A stretch of DNA of 23,802 nt from Endotrypanum monterogeii (GCA_000333855.2 CM007332.1:477295-501096); one strand, 5' to 3'. Shown: positions 8,434-17,666, numbered from the stretch's first letter. The notes: generated from the letters alone by a model not told the origin. Numbers and translations are program-made.

Positions 8434-9193
8434 GTACAGGGAGCACGTCTCCGTGTGAGCCAGTTTTATGAGAGGTGACACAAAGTAGGGATGGGTGCGG
8501 ATGGAACATGAAAGCGCCCCAGGAACGTCTTGTCACAAAGCGTAGGAAACGCTTAATCTGCAGACCTCTTCTCCGTCCTCCGCCTTCACACACATACGCA
8601 CAAAACAAAAAATACCTTAGTGATAGCTCTCTCTGAGAAAAAAAGACACACGTGGAGCCTCTCTCCCACCTTTCTCTTGCTTTTACCTCTCTGGTTGGAG
8701 ATGGTGAATGCGTGATGTCCCTCTTTGGGGTTGAGTACAAATGTGTGTGTGTGTGTGTGTGTAGAATGGGTGTGGAAGGTACTGAGGAGGAAGCAAGATC
8801 AGCTCATGCGCTTGGTGTCGATAAAATCTACTGCCATAGTGCTCTGCCTTTGTGTGCTTCGTCTCTTCAAATTTTTTTTTTTTGGTGTTTTTGTTTATGA
8901 GTACCATATGAATCTAATGGACTCTCAAGAGGACGTCTCACTTCCGCAGAAAGTAGTCATTATCACAGTCTCGTCTACACTAGGCTTCCCCGTCCCGCTA
9001 CTTTCTATGCGAAGGCCCTCCCTACTTTACTGAGCTGTCGGAGCGGAACATCGGTCGTCTCCGTTGCGCTGGTATCACTTGAACTCTCTCTTCTTATTCA
9101 TAAATCGAACTCCTCTGCTGAAGACGACCATCGAGCAACGCGGCAGCGGCAAAGCGTAAAAAATAAATAAATGAATACCCATGATCATTTGAC
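8434..9193 (+). other. Intergenic region between FAM91 and the Vps39-like gene
   Basis: About 760 bp. It contains a small hairpin (AAGCGT 8538-8543 with ACGCTT 8549-8554), a (TG)n run (8742-8762), a T12 run near 8870-8883 and an AT-rich patch near 9155-9175. No gene is supported on either strand; this is probably the FAM91 3' UTR. Confidence 0.55.
8742..8762. repeat. (TG)n microsatellite
   Basis: About ten perfect TG units in the presumed 3' UTR of the FAM91 gene. Confidence 0.9.
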
Positions 9194-9271
9194 CGCTTCT
9201 CCGTCCCTCGACTTCCTCCTCCTCCTCCTCCTCTCTCTCCTCCCCCCCCCTCCTTCACCTCTACCCCACAG
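9194..9271 (+). promoter_or_regulatory. Predicted trans-splice acceptor of the Vps39-like gene
   Basis: A very strong pyrimidine tract with CTC triplets and a long C run ends in AG at 9270-9271. This gives a 46-nt 5' UTR free of ATG. Confidence 0.7.
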
Positions 9272-9317
9272 CACACGCACCAACCATCTTTTTTGACTTC
9301 ATCGGAGGTGAGGCACG

Positions 9318-12236
9318 ATGCAGTCTGAGGAGACCAGCAGCGCGCTGCAGATAGAGGCATATCGGGTTGTTTCTCTTGGCGATCCCCTCCCGCACAAAAT
9401 CGAGTCCATCACAGCGTTCCGAACGCTTGTGTTTGTAGGCACCATCGATGGAAAGGTTTGCGTGTACCGTATGGGTGCTAGCAGTGGGAGCGCGGCAGCA
9501 CTGACAGCGTTACGCGAAATAGCTAGTGGTCGGCGACAAGCTGTTCGGCAGCTCACAGTTGTCGGTGGGCGTCGCCTCCTTGCCCTTGCCGGTGATGTGA
9601 TTTTTGTTTACCATATTCATGACAATGCTGCCTCTTCTGCAAACGCGTTTGAGCTGCGTGAGGTCACAGCCGTGACGGGGCTCAAGGATACTGTGGGATT
9701 CCACGTGAAGCAGCAAAAAAGTCTCGTCTCGATGGCAGTGCTGCAACGCAAGCGTGTTACACTGTACGAAGCTTCAGGGTCATCTCTCGAATTTTTGCTG
9801 AAGGAAACAGTGGCACTACCAGACGGGCTGAGAACTTCTACTTGGATCGGGCGAAGCATGGTGCTCGGTGGACGCAAGGAATACGCCCTGTATCACAGCT
9901 CCGCTGCTTCCACATCGACCCTCTATCCAACACCTCGGTCCGGTGCAATGCCGCTTGTGCTGCCTATGGCACCAGTTCCAGAGGCTCTCGTCTCCAGCGA
10001 TGGCGCAGGGCTACGGGCACTCCTGTACGACGGCAGCGAAGTACCTGGGGAATCGCGCATCCTCTGGGAGACACCGCCGGCCGAGATGCGTTACGAACAC
10101 CCTTATGTAATTTCCCTCCACTTGACAGCATCGCGCTCAGTTTTGGAGGTCCGCCTTCCACTGATCACCACGCTGGGCGTCGCTAGCACATACCCGCGCA
10201 GCTGCCTCTGCCAGACGATCGACCTCCCGAAAATTGTCAAGATGGCGCAGTGCCATTGGGTCGACTATGACTGTGCGATGCCCTCCAAGACTACGCTACC
10301 GGATTCGCTTTCTCAGTTGCCCATAGTTGTGGCCGATACCGATCATCGTCTCTACTTGCTCGCACGCGCTTCCGTGGCGGATCAAGCGGAGGCTCTTGCC
10401 GCCGCCAAGCTATTTGCCGCCGCTGACCTCCTCTGCCGTCTCTGTCCTCACGAAGTATCACTGCCCACAGTGCAGAAAATTGTGGTGGCGGGGGCACTCG
10501 ACAAGTTTATTGACAAGCAGGACTTTGCCGGGTGCTTTCATGACCTCAGTGCTGTTGAACCGGATCCGCGCGTAGCCATTCAGCTCTTTCCGGGATTCCT
10601 GCACTTGGACAAGGCAAGTTCGTCTTGTCCGATGCTCCCTGTGGAGGCCCCTGCCACCGTCGTGCTGAGCGCTCTCCCAGCTTTAGTAGATTATCTGCAA
10701 TCGCAGCGCGCCACACTGGTGTTGGCGGGCGGTAATGCATCCACTGAGCCGGCGCACTCACAGCTGAGGGCCGTTGACAGAGCGCTACTCATATCTTTTT
10801 GCCTTCTTGGGATGGAAGAAGAGCTGTTGGCGCTGTTACAAGATGACCATGCGTGCGAGCCGGCAGACGCAGCGGCAGTCCTTCGCGATCATCAGCAATG
10901 GGTGGCTCTCACAGTGCTGCTTGAGAAATGCGGTCGCTACGAAGAGGCGGCATCGCAGCTGCACCACCTGGCAGACACCAGCGGTGATAATAGCGAGCGG
11001 CCGCCGCCACCCTCAATACAAGTGCTTCACGAGTTCTTTCTGAGGCATCAGCTTGGTGCAACAAACGATGACGCTTACTTGTCACAGTCCACTATTAGAG
11101 AATGGTTGACTTCGTGCGCACCTGCGCCACTCTTTTCCGACGCGGAGACCACAGCGATATCTACGAACGTAGTGGCTCTCATGACGGCGCTGATTTTTTT
11201 TCGCCGTAGATCGCTGCCTCAGTTTTCTCGACTTTTTGAGCGACACTCAACGTGGTTGCTGAGCAGGATTCCAGCCGAGTGTGCAGTACACGTATTTTTT
11301 TCTGGTGAGAACGTTCACCATTATCACACAGCACTCGAGGTACTGCAAACATATCCTGAAAGACCCCACGCCACACCGCGGCTAGTACTCACGGCGGAGT
11401 TCCTTTCACGAATCTTCGAAGATCCACGGGTTCGGATAACAGAGCCTAGTGTTTACGAGCGCTACTGGAGAGGTCTTGGCGAGTTGCTCTTCGCTACCTC
11501 CACACACCGACCTGCGTTGGATGCAAGACAACGTCAGCGACTTCGCGACCGCCTCGATAGGTTCTTGCTCACGTCCCAGCACGTGAATCTAGAGCTGGCA
11601 GAAGTATTCTTCAACGCAACAGACATTCGATCGGTATGTCTCCCTGAGCGGGCAGCCGTGCACAGGCGTCGAGGTAACCACCGAGCTGCGATTGCGATGT
11701 TTCTGAGTGAATCGGAGTGTCTGGCTGATGCGACTGCCTACGCCAAAAGTGTGTATGCGGAGGGTAGCAGTGACGCGTTTACAGCGCTTCTTGATGCACT
11801 CTTAAGGCCTGCTGCGGGTACGCCGCGCGTGGCAGAGGCCCTCGAAATCATGAACACATGCGACGGCATAGATGCTGCTGCTGTGCTACCGATGCTCCCA
11901 GATGAAATGCAATTTTCTCAGTTGAGCAGCTTCTTGCTGAATGCGCTTCGTGCCACCACGGCAGCGTATCGCGCTTCGGCCATCTACGCCAGTACGCTCG
12001 AGGCCAAAAGGCTGCAAGGCGATGAGAGTTGTATACGGCTCTCCTCACGTGCCGTCATGCTAGAGGAGCGAATGGTGTGCCCGGTGTGTCATCGCCGTCT
12101 GCGTCCAGACACAGTTCTTGCAGTGTATCCGAACAATGTCATGCTCCATCAAGGATGCATATCCGATGAGCACGTATGCCCGGTGACTTATCGTGACTAC
12201 CGCCACGATGCGCTTGCGGCTCTGGAAGACTTGTGA
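9318..12236 (+). CDS. VPS39-like: Vam6/Vps39-type vacuolar sorting (HOPS/CORVET tether) protein
   Basis: A 972-aa protein with the plan of Vps39/Vam6 and its CORVET relative Vps3/TGFBRAP1: an N-terminal beta-rich CNH (citron homology) region, a long alpha-solenoid and a C-terminal zinc knuckle. The CNH part (about 15-300) includes VFVGTIDGKVCVYRMG near residues 36-51. Helical repeats fill about 350-910, for example LLISFCLLGMEEELLALLQD. The C-terminus is the best evidence: CPVC (921-924), AVYPNNVMLHQGC (935-947) and zinc ligands C921, C924, H944 and C947, the pattern that ends animal Vps39. In yeast and animals Vps39 links Rab7 to membrane fusion at the vacuole or lysosome. Vps39 and Vps3/TGFBRAP1 cannot be separated by eye, so the complex is uncertain. 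It starts at the first AUG after a strong acceptor. Confidence 0.85.
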   Translation: MQSEETSSALQIEAYRVVSLGDPLPHKIESITAFRTLVFVGTIDGKVCVYRMGASSGSAAALTALREIASGRRQAVRQLTVVGGRRLLALAGDVIFVYHIHDNAASSANAFELREVTAVTGLKDTVGFHVKQQKSLVSMAVLQRKRVTLYEASGSSLEFLLKETVALPDGLRTSTWIGRSMVLGGRKEYALYHSSAASTSTLYPTPRSGAMPLVLPMAPVPEALVSSDGAGLRALLYDGSEVPGESRILWETPPAEMRYEHPYVISLHLTASRSVLEVRLPLITTLGVASTYPRSCLCQTIDLPKIVKMAQCHWVDYDCAMPSKTTLPDSLSQLPIVVADTDHRLYLLARASVADQAEALAAAKLFAAADLLCRLCPHEVSLPTVQKIVVAGALDKFIDKQDFAGCFHDLSAVEPDPRVAIQLFPGFLHLDKASSSCPMLPVEAPATVVLSALPALVDYLQSQRATLVLAGGNASTEPAHSQLRAVDRALLISFCLLGMEEELLALLQDDHACEPADAAAVLRDHQQWVALTVLLEKCGRYEEAASQLHHLADTSGDNSERPPPPSIQVLHEFFLRHQLGATNDDAYLSQSTIREWLTSCAPAPLFSDAETTAISTNVVALMTALIFFRRRSLPQFSRLFERHSTWLLSRIPAECAVHVFFSGENVHHYHTALEVLQTYPERPHATPRLVLTAEFLSRIFEDPRVRITEPSVYERYWRGLGELLFATSTHRPALDARQRQRLRDRLDRFLLTSQHVNLELAEVFFNATDIRSVCLPERAAVHRRRGNHRAAIAMFLSESECLADATAYAKSVYAEGSSDAFTALLDALLRPAAGTPRVAEALEIMNTCDGIDAAAVLPMLPDEMQFSQLSSFLLNALRATTAAYRASAIYASTLEAKRLQGDESCIRLSSRAVMLEERMVCPVCHRRLRPDTVLAVYPNNVMLHQGCISDEHVCPVTYRDYRHDALAALEDL

Positions 12237-12405
12237 GCGGTCGAAGTAACACTTCACGACGCCCACGCTCTCGTCAAAGGCAACATACGAAACATCAATG
12301 CAAGTACGAGGCACAGCATGCCCCCATTCATGTACGCCATATTGCGTTAGTGCCCTTGTGCAATGTAGGTTTTCATATCTGAGACAAGTGTGGCAACAAT
12401 CTCGT

Positions 12406-12478
12406 AGAGACTACACAGTCTCTGATGCGTGACGCAACGTCGCCATGTTTCTCTAATCACGTAATCGTATTACGAGAG
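12406..12478 (+). repeat. Cluster of three inverted repeats after the Vps39-like gene
   Basis: Three short hairpins lie within 73 nt: AGAGACT (12406-12412) with AGTCTCT (12417-12423); TGCGT (12426-12430) with ACGCA (12432-12436), whose single-base spacer is too short for a normal loop unless inner pairs open; and CGTAAT (12460-12465) with ATTACG (12469-12474), which CTCT (12451-12454) and AGAG (12475-12478) can extend. It is probably in the 3' UTR. Confidence 0.5.
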
Positions 12479-12489
12479 TGTTCAGTACG

Positions 12490-12520
12490 CTATATATATA
12501 TGTGTGTGTGTGTGTGTATA
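12490..12520. repeat. (TA)n(TG)n microsatellite
   Basis: TA units (12491-12500) pass into TG units (12501-12517), directly after the inverted-repeat cluster. Confidence 0.88.
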
Positions 12521-13104
12521 ACTTCTTGTGTGCTACTGGAAGGCGGCGTTACTTGATAAGTCATTTTCCTGCTTCCTCACTTCCGGGGCTTCTCTATACG
12601 GTTTGACCTCTTGCGAGCAAACTCCTGCGCGACGCGCGACACAACTGGTGAGGCATTCGTGCGGATGCATCGTCGCTCACAAAGTTGTACGTTTTTCATT
12701 TCTCCGCGCTTCGATTGCTCCGTGTGGAACACACATTCTCCTCACGACATTCTCGCATCCGTTTTCGATTCGACTTCTCGTACGGGTCAACTGTTTTTGA
12801 AGGGACTTTGCCATCACGACGATATGTTTTTCCCCTTTTCCCTTGAGGAAAGGCAATATTTGAATGAGCATCATTATATCCCGCTCGTATCCTCCGCGAG
12901 CCTTCTTCGTTGCTTTTTTTTTCTTCTGTTTCCCGTTGCTGGCGCGTTTCCTTCATATCGTCAACACTCACACGACAGTCTTTCAGGCACCCTTGCTCGA
13001 TCAAGCTCCCCTCTGTCTCTTGCGCAGCTCCGTTTTTTTTTCCCTGTTATGCCAGGACCCTCGAAACACTTTTTCCCTCCCTCTTCCTGAACTTCACCTC
13101 TTTC

Positions 13105-13162
13105 ACCATTATTGCTTCATCTTTTTCACCCCGCCCCCCTCCCTTCCTCCCCCCGCTTATAG
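13105..13162 (+). promoter_or_regulatory. Predicted trans-splice acceptor of the hydrolase gene
   Basis: A long T/C tract ends in AG at 13161-13162, leaving a 47-nt 5' UTR (13163-13209). A later AG at 13196-13197 is possible. Either choice keeps the upstream AUG at 13202 in the mRNA. Confidence 0.65.
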
Positions 13163-13201
13163 ATTTACAAGATTTCGCTGTGCGTCGCCATCACACAGAA
13201 T

Positions 13202-13207
13202 ATGTAG
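13202..13207 (+). promoter_or_regulatory. AUG-UAG start-stop element just before the hydrolase start
   Basis: The sequence is ATG immediately followed by TAG, two bases before the main ATG at 13210. A ribosome that starts here terminates at once without elongating. In other eukaryotes such start-stop elements are known to stall ribosomes and repress the main ORF. The main start cannot be moved downstream, because the next 250 codons contain no Met. The sequence is certain; repression is inferred. Confidence 0.6.
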
Positions 13208-13209
13208 TC

Positions 13210-15066
13210 ATGGCGAGCCGTCTAGATGCGTTTGTCAAGTCCATCGTATTTCCTCGCCCCAAAATCGCCTCCTACGACACCTCTACGCGCCCGCACAAAC
13301 TCGTCCATATCCCTCTCATTGACCCACAACAGCATACTGAAAACGGTCTTTTCACCTACGGATACCTACTTGTGAATCCCAAGGCAACGCATGTGCTCCT
13401 CTACGCGCACCCCAATGCCGTGGACATCGGGATCGCCTACTCAGAGTTGCGCCACGTAAGCAAAGAGGCCTGCGTCAGTGTGCTGCTCTTCGAATACTCG
13501 GGCTACGGCCTCACACACACACCCATAACGGAGGCGAGCATACACCAAGACACCTATTCTGCCTTTCACTTCTTGCGCCGTTACATTGGCGTACCTGCTG
13601 ATCGTATTATTCTCTGTGGTCGCTCTTTGGGAGCTTCTCCTGCTGCTTTCCTGGCCGCTTTCCTGCCACCCCTTCTGCGCCCATGTTTGCTCATACTTCA
13701 GTGTCCCTTCACCGCTCTCAGTGAGTGCATCAACGAGTTCTCACAAAACGCCGTGTCGATTGCAAATTTCTTGGGGTACAACTGGTTTCGAACGATTGAC
13801 ATCATTGCCGATGTTAGCTGTCCAGTTGTCCTGCATCACGGCACCAACGATGCTATCGTGCGGATCGACCACTCATATACCCTCCTGCGGGTCCGTGAAA
13901 AGGCGTCTAAGCCTTGCGTAACCTACCTTTACCAAGAGGACGGAAAGGGTCATAACAACCTCAGCTCCGACACGTTGGTACGCATTATTCGAGAGCGCGT
14001 CGTCACCGACAATTTGTTTCCATTATTGCTGAACCATTCGAAACTCTTTTTGGCGAACTCGCCGGTCTACAAGCGACTTTTTTGTCACGAAAGCGGATTG
14101 ACGTTTACTACTTTGACAGATGCCGTGAAGTCTTGGTCGGAAACACTCCACCTCCGTCTCTGCGCAGCGCCGCTGGATCAGCTGTATATCCTCTTGACCG
14201 GGAGCGTGTGCGCCTTCACAATAAAGTGTGCTCAGGCATGGCAAGTCTACTGTGCGCTCATCAAGCAGAATTTGTGTGGCGACGCGGTGCAGGAGCGATG
14301 CACTAAAGATACTTTTATTCGACGCTGCCTGGCCTGCTGGGGAAACCCCCTCGGTATCCACATTTCTGTGGAGCACGTCAACTCGACCGAAGAGGTTCAT
14401 TGCTTTGGCTTCACCACGTATCGTACTGCCATTCTGGACTCGCCAGGACTATACTCGACCACGTACACAGAGCCTCTGCTTAGCGTACTAGAGATAGCTG
14501 TGACGCCTGGACTCCTAGCCTGCATGAAGCGGTGCCTGAGTACCGCCCCCGAATTACTGGGAGAAGGTGACCCGCCCTGCTTTTTGCAGCCGGACATTGT
14601 CCAGGCTGTGCAGCTCGAGTGTGAGCGTGCGGTGGCCTTTCTGAGCGACGGCGACAAGCAGCGCCTGTGTGCTTTGGTGACAGATGCTGACACCGGTTTT
14701 AGGGACAATCTCACCAACAAAGCGTATGAACGGCTCCAGCGCTCCCCATCCAAAGCTCTTCACATTGCATTCGAGTCCTTTGACGAGCTGAGGGAATGGC
14801 TGCGGCCGTGGACTGTCCATCGCGGCTCATCTATGCTTGCACTGGCACAGGAGGTGCCGTGGGATGACTACCTGCTCCGTGGTCGGTTTATCGCCCGCAG
14901 ACGCGTACTAAATAAAAACATGAGCTGGGAAGAGTGCTGTCAGGCCATGGAGGAGAGCGAAGTCATTTCGCAAATTTATACACTTTTCCAAGACCTCTCG
15001 AGGCAATACATGCGCCCACTCTTTGACAGTAGCGTCGCGAGGGCGGCCTCGAATGCTGGCAAGTAG
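13210..15066 (+). CDS. Alpha/beta hydrolase (ABHD17/FAM108-like N-terminal half) with long C-terminal extension
   Basis: A 618-aa protein. The N-terminal half (about 30-255) is a serine hydrolase fold of the ABHD17/ABHD13-like type, a group that includes protein depalmitoylases and other esterases. The oxyanion strand is VLLYAHPNA (62-70). The nucleophile elbow is GRSLGASPA (137-145), with Ser139. The acid is Asp214 in HHGTNDAIV (209-217), and the catalytic His is His248 in KGHNN (246-250). The triad is therefore intact. The Cys-rich N-terminus that anchors animal ABHD17 is absent. Residues 256-618 match nothing I recognise; they are mostly helical with scattered Cys and no clear membrane anchor. 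An open frame runs upstream to 12910, but it lacks AUG and crosses the splice-acceptor tract. A start-stop element sits two bases before the AUG. The hydrolase fold is firm; the substrate is unknown. Confidence 0.85.
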   Translation: MASRLDAFVKSIVFPRPKIASYDTSTRPHKLVHIPLIDPQQHTENGLFTYGYLLVNPKATHVLLYAHPNAVDIGIAYSELRHVSKEACVSVLLFEYSGYGLTHTPITEASIHQDTYSAFHFLRRYIGVPADRIILCGRSLGASPAAFLAAFLPPLLRPCLLILQCPFTALSECINEFSQNAVSIANFLGYNWFRTIDIIADVSCPVVLHHGTNDAIVRIDHSYTLLRVREKASKPCVTYLYQEDGKGHNNLSSDTLVRIIRERVVTDNLFPLLLNHSKLFLANSPVYKRLFCHESGLTFTTLTDAVKSWSETLHLRLCAAPLDQLYILLTGSVCAFTIKCAQAWQVYCALIKQNLCGDAVQERCTKDTFIRRCLACWGNPLGIHISVEHVNSTEEVHCFGFTTYRTAILDSPGLYSTTYTEPLLSVLEIAVTPGLLACMKRCLSTAPELLGEGDPPCFLQPDIVQAVQLECERAVAFLSDGDKQRLCALVTDADTGFRDNLTNKAYERLQRSPSKALHIAFESFDELREWLRPWTVHRGSSMLALAQEVPWDDYLLRGRFIARRRVLNKNMSWEECCQAMEESEVISQIYTLFQDLSRQYMRPLFDSSVARAASNAGK

Positions 15067-16673
15067 TTTCATCAGAGCATTTGTGTTGTGCGCTGCTAAG
15101 CATCACTGACGCCGTGGTCGCCATTTTTGTTTTTGTTTTCTATTTCTACATTGCTGTTGTAACTAATAAGTATTTTCAATGATGCCGGGACCCCCTCTCC
15201 CCTCTCCCCCCCTCCCCGCTATTTCTCATCAGCAACGTCGTTCTGAGAAAGGCAGGGTGTACGCACGCAGGCCTGCGAGCTCCGCAACGCAAACACCGGT
15301 AGGCCTGCTTGACACTATATATGACTTCAGGACAGGCCCTTCATAGACAAAGAGAGTCAAGTGTAGCCAACGGACAAGGCGTGAGCAGATGCCAGAAACA
15401 CGATGAGAACACCCTAATCCGCGTTATCCAGGTTGTCAGACGCTGATATGGGCAATCTGCACTCCATCTTATGGAATACAGTCTGCCGGGGTGACTTGGC
15501 GAGAAGCACGACGTGCATCCAGAATGTAGGGTCTAAGCGGGTCTGGACAGGTGCGTCGCTAGTCTCCCCTTTGGCTTCCTCGGCGTGCACTTGGACTACA
15601 CTATGCTTCACCAATGATCGATGACCACGCATTTGCCTCCAAGTCGGAGCGCTACCGTTGTGCATATTGGCGTCCAGCTCCGATGTGAATCAATGCCCGT
15701 TGGGTGCCGCTCATGGAACCCTTGGTGAGCAGGGACCCAGATGTGCTAGGGGCGGACTGAGTCGATACATGACACGAATTGACTGCAGATGAAAATTTCT
15801 ACCTGTACATCTAGGAACCTCTAATGCCCTGCACTCTAGGCAACTGAGGTGTTGTGAAGTGTATACGAGCACCTTTATGTCCACATCTTCTTGGTGTTAG
15901 AGACAAGATGGTGTCCACTTCACTGTCATCTGTCTGCTCTAAGTGGTAAAAATATAAATTGTTGAGACTCTTCGCACGTGTCGCTGGTGCACATTTTCTC
16001 TATCAGTTTTGGTCTACAGTATCCCCAATACCTTGGGGGATGCATATGAGTAGAAGTCACAACAAACAGACAGAGCGTATCTTTGTCGCACTAATGTCCC
16101 CTTTAGGCTTCTGGACTCACAAGTGCCATACAGTGACCACCGGTTTACAGCCTCCTGTCAAGGCTGCTTCGAGGTTCCATACCGTAATCTTTTCCCCGCA
16201 CACACGCACACTCACCGGTATCGGCCTCCCAACTTCCTTTCCCACCACCATACGAACTGCTTGCACTATTTCACTCATGGACTTTCTTTTGCCCCTTTCT
16301 CTCCTTTGCACATACACATACACATACACATACGTTAGGTGAGGGAAAAGATAAGACACTGGTACATCGGTGGTTCGATGTCAGCAGCCTCCCTCCTCAA
16401 CCACACACATACACACACAACACCTTTCCCAAGTTCTTCCGCTTCGCACAGTGCACTCCGAGGAGAAAATATTACAACTCTTCCTCTTTTACCATTTTCG
16501 TTGATCAGGCGCACATGACACGTCTTTGTTCACTGAAAAAGTCTCTGTGATGGCCTGTAAGAAGGAGAACACGAATCAGTGTCCGACACCTTCGTTGTCC
16601 GTCGTGAAGAGTCTTTAGACGAGGCAAAGGGAAACATGAGTGGAGCGAGAAAAACGATGCTCAGCGCCATCAC
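15067..16673 (+). other. Long gene-poor gap after the hydrolase gene
   Basis: About 1.6 kb with no firm gene, and the first part of a 2.7-kb gap. It contains a C-rich tract (15190-15220) ending in AG near 15231, a hairpin at 16021-16041 (ATCCCC with GGGGAT), a CACATA tandem repeat (16309-16332), a small hairpin (16364-16381) and a pyrimidine tract ending in AG at 16507-16508. AUG-started open frames of 41-100 codons (15321-15446, 15448-15624, 16040-16342) show no recognisable protein. A degenerate retroposon of the SIDER type found in Leishmania 3' UTRs is possible but not shown. Confidence 0.5.
16309..16332. repeat. CACATA tandem repeat, four units
   Basis: Four perfect six-base units in intergenic DNA, followed by a partial fifth. 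Confidence 0.88.
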
Positions 16674-16928
16674 ATGGCCATACGGGACACACGGGCGCGG
16701 CCACTGCGGGGGTACTACGCAGAAGAAAGGAACTACGTCACCGCGAAGAATTCATCTGAACTTTCGATGCTTGTGATACTCAAGCTAAGCGAACGTCTCT
16801 CGCACTCTCTGCGTGGAAGGGGGGTCGTTGTAGGTGATGGCGGTGATGTCGCTGCAGCCGCTGTGTGCCAGACTCCATCGTCTACGCATGTCGTAGAGTG
16901 TATTCGCGATACACTTTCTTTACATTGA
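16674..16928 (+). CDS. Possible small protein, 84 aa (uncertain)
   Basis: An AUG-started frame in a long gap. The N-terminal part looks protein-like: PLRGYYAEERNYVTAKNSSE (10-29), then ILKLSERLSHSLRGRGVVVG. Its first 25 codons have GC-rich third positions like the firm genes. About half of all third positions are G or C, so the second half is less convincing. Against it: the best acceptor (16507-16508) lies 165 nt upstream, and out-of-frame ATGs at 16515, 16551, 16636 and 16657 come first. Its end also contains two perfect hairpins (16881-16915), which may instead mean this is non-coding. I recognise no family. It could be a real small gene, a decayed gene, or chance. Confidence 0.25.
   Translation: MAIRDTRARPLRGYYAEERNYVTAKNSSELSMLVILKLSERLSHSLRGRGVVVGDGGDVAAAAVCQTPSSTHVVECIRDTLSLH
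16881..16915 (+). repeat. Two back-to-back hairpins
   Basis: TCTACG (16881-16886) pairs with CGTAGA (16892-16897), and AGTGTAT (16897-16903) pairs with ATACACT (16909-16915). Both have five-base loops and they share base 16897. A T-rich stretch follows. Confidence 0.55.
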
Positions 16929-17666
16929 TCTTCACAAAAGCCGGAAATTTACTATACAACGATCATATTGTAAACCTTACCGTCTTTCATGGCCTGTGCG
17001 TTGGCTATGCTCGACCTACCTGTCGATCCCAAGAGTCAGGTCGAGAGATGGACACGATGAAAACTCTGCTACACTGTTAGTTGGCTTGTCTTCCAGCTCC
17101 TCTCTGAGATTCACCACAGTCTTCGACAGAAAAAAAAAATAGAAGATATCGTTGCGAGTAGCAACTATGGTACGATGACCCGTTGAGGAGTTACCGCTTT
17201 CGGTCGCTCACACACCGTCGAAGCTGAGCAGCCCTACTTTTTTAACCCTACGGGCTGTGGTTCTGCGCAAACTTTTATAAATGCTCTCGCAGAATGGCTT
17301 CGCATCGTTATATGCCTCGGCATTTTGTGTGATGCGTGATTGTTCATCCCCTGATCAATAAATATCCTTCCTGTATTTACCTCCCCCCCTTTTTTTTTAT
17401 TTCTTTAAAAAGTGCTGCTCATCTCCTTGACCCTTTACCCATCTCCAATATTACAAAGGCCCAGCATATTCACACACCTTCTCCCTGACATCATTACATA
17501 CTCCAGCTCCCTCCATGGTGACTGTGGCTCGGTAATACGAAAAACAACAAAAAAAGGAATAGCAGGTGGTCTATCAAATGCACCTGAGCATCTGTTTGTA
17601 TACTCATTTTCGTGCGCGCGTCAACGCTGCCTTCGGCTATTCTTTTCTGTGACATCATATTAATTC
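16929..17666 (+). other. Gap before the last firm gene
   Basis: About 740 bp, AT-richer than the coding regions, with A9 (near 17130), T9 (near 17390) and C7 runs. No gene is supported on either strand; it leads into the pyrimidine tract of the next gene. Confidence 0.5.

Larger units (their letters stand above)
12237..13104 (+). other. Intergenic region between the Vps39-like gene and the hydrolase gene
   Basis: About 870 bp without a supported gene. Its first part holds a cluster of inverted repeats (12406-12478) and a TA/TG microsatellite (12490-12520). Its second part (from about 12690) becomes increasingly pyrimidine-rich and leads into the acceptor of the next gene. Open frames in the second part are Phe/Ser/Pro-rich products of that bias and lack AUG starts or recognisable motifs. 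Confidence 0.55.

Noticed and set aside
12910..13209. 100-codon extension of the hydrolase frame, with Phe/Ser-rich signal-like sequence
   Set aside because: There is no AUG start; the hydrophobic sequence is a by-product of the pyrimidine tract removed by trans-splicing.
15067..16000. Degenerate SIDER-type retroposon in the long 3' gap
   Set aside because: The length and place would fit, but I cannot verify the signature sequence or target-site duplication by eye.
16040..16342. 100-codon AUG-started ORF in the 2.7-kb gap
   Set aside because: Its end encodes TYTYTY from the CACATA repeat, its middle is pyrimidine-driven, and nothing is recognisable.
16364..16381. Sequence resembling a tRNA B box (GGTTCGATG)
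   Set aside because: It is a local ACATCG/CGATGT hairpin; no acceptor stem, A box or cloverleaf can be built around it.
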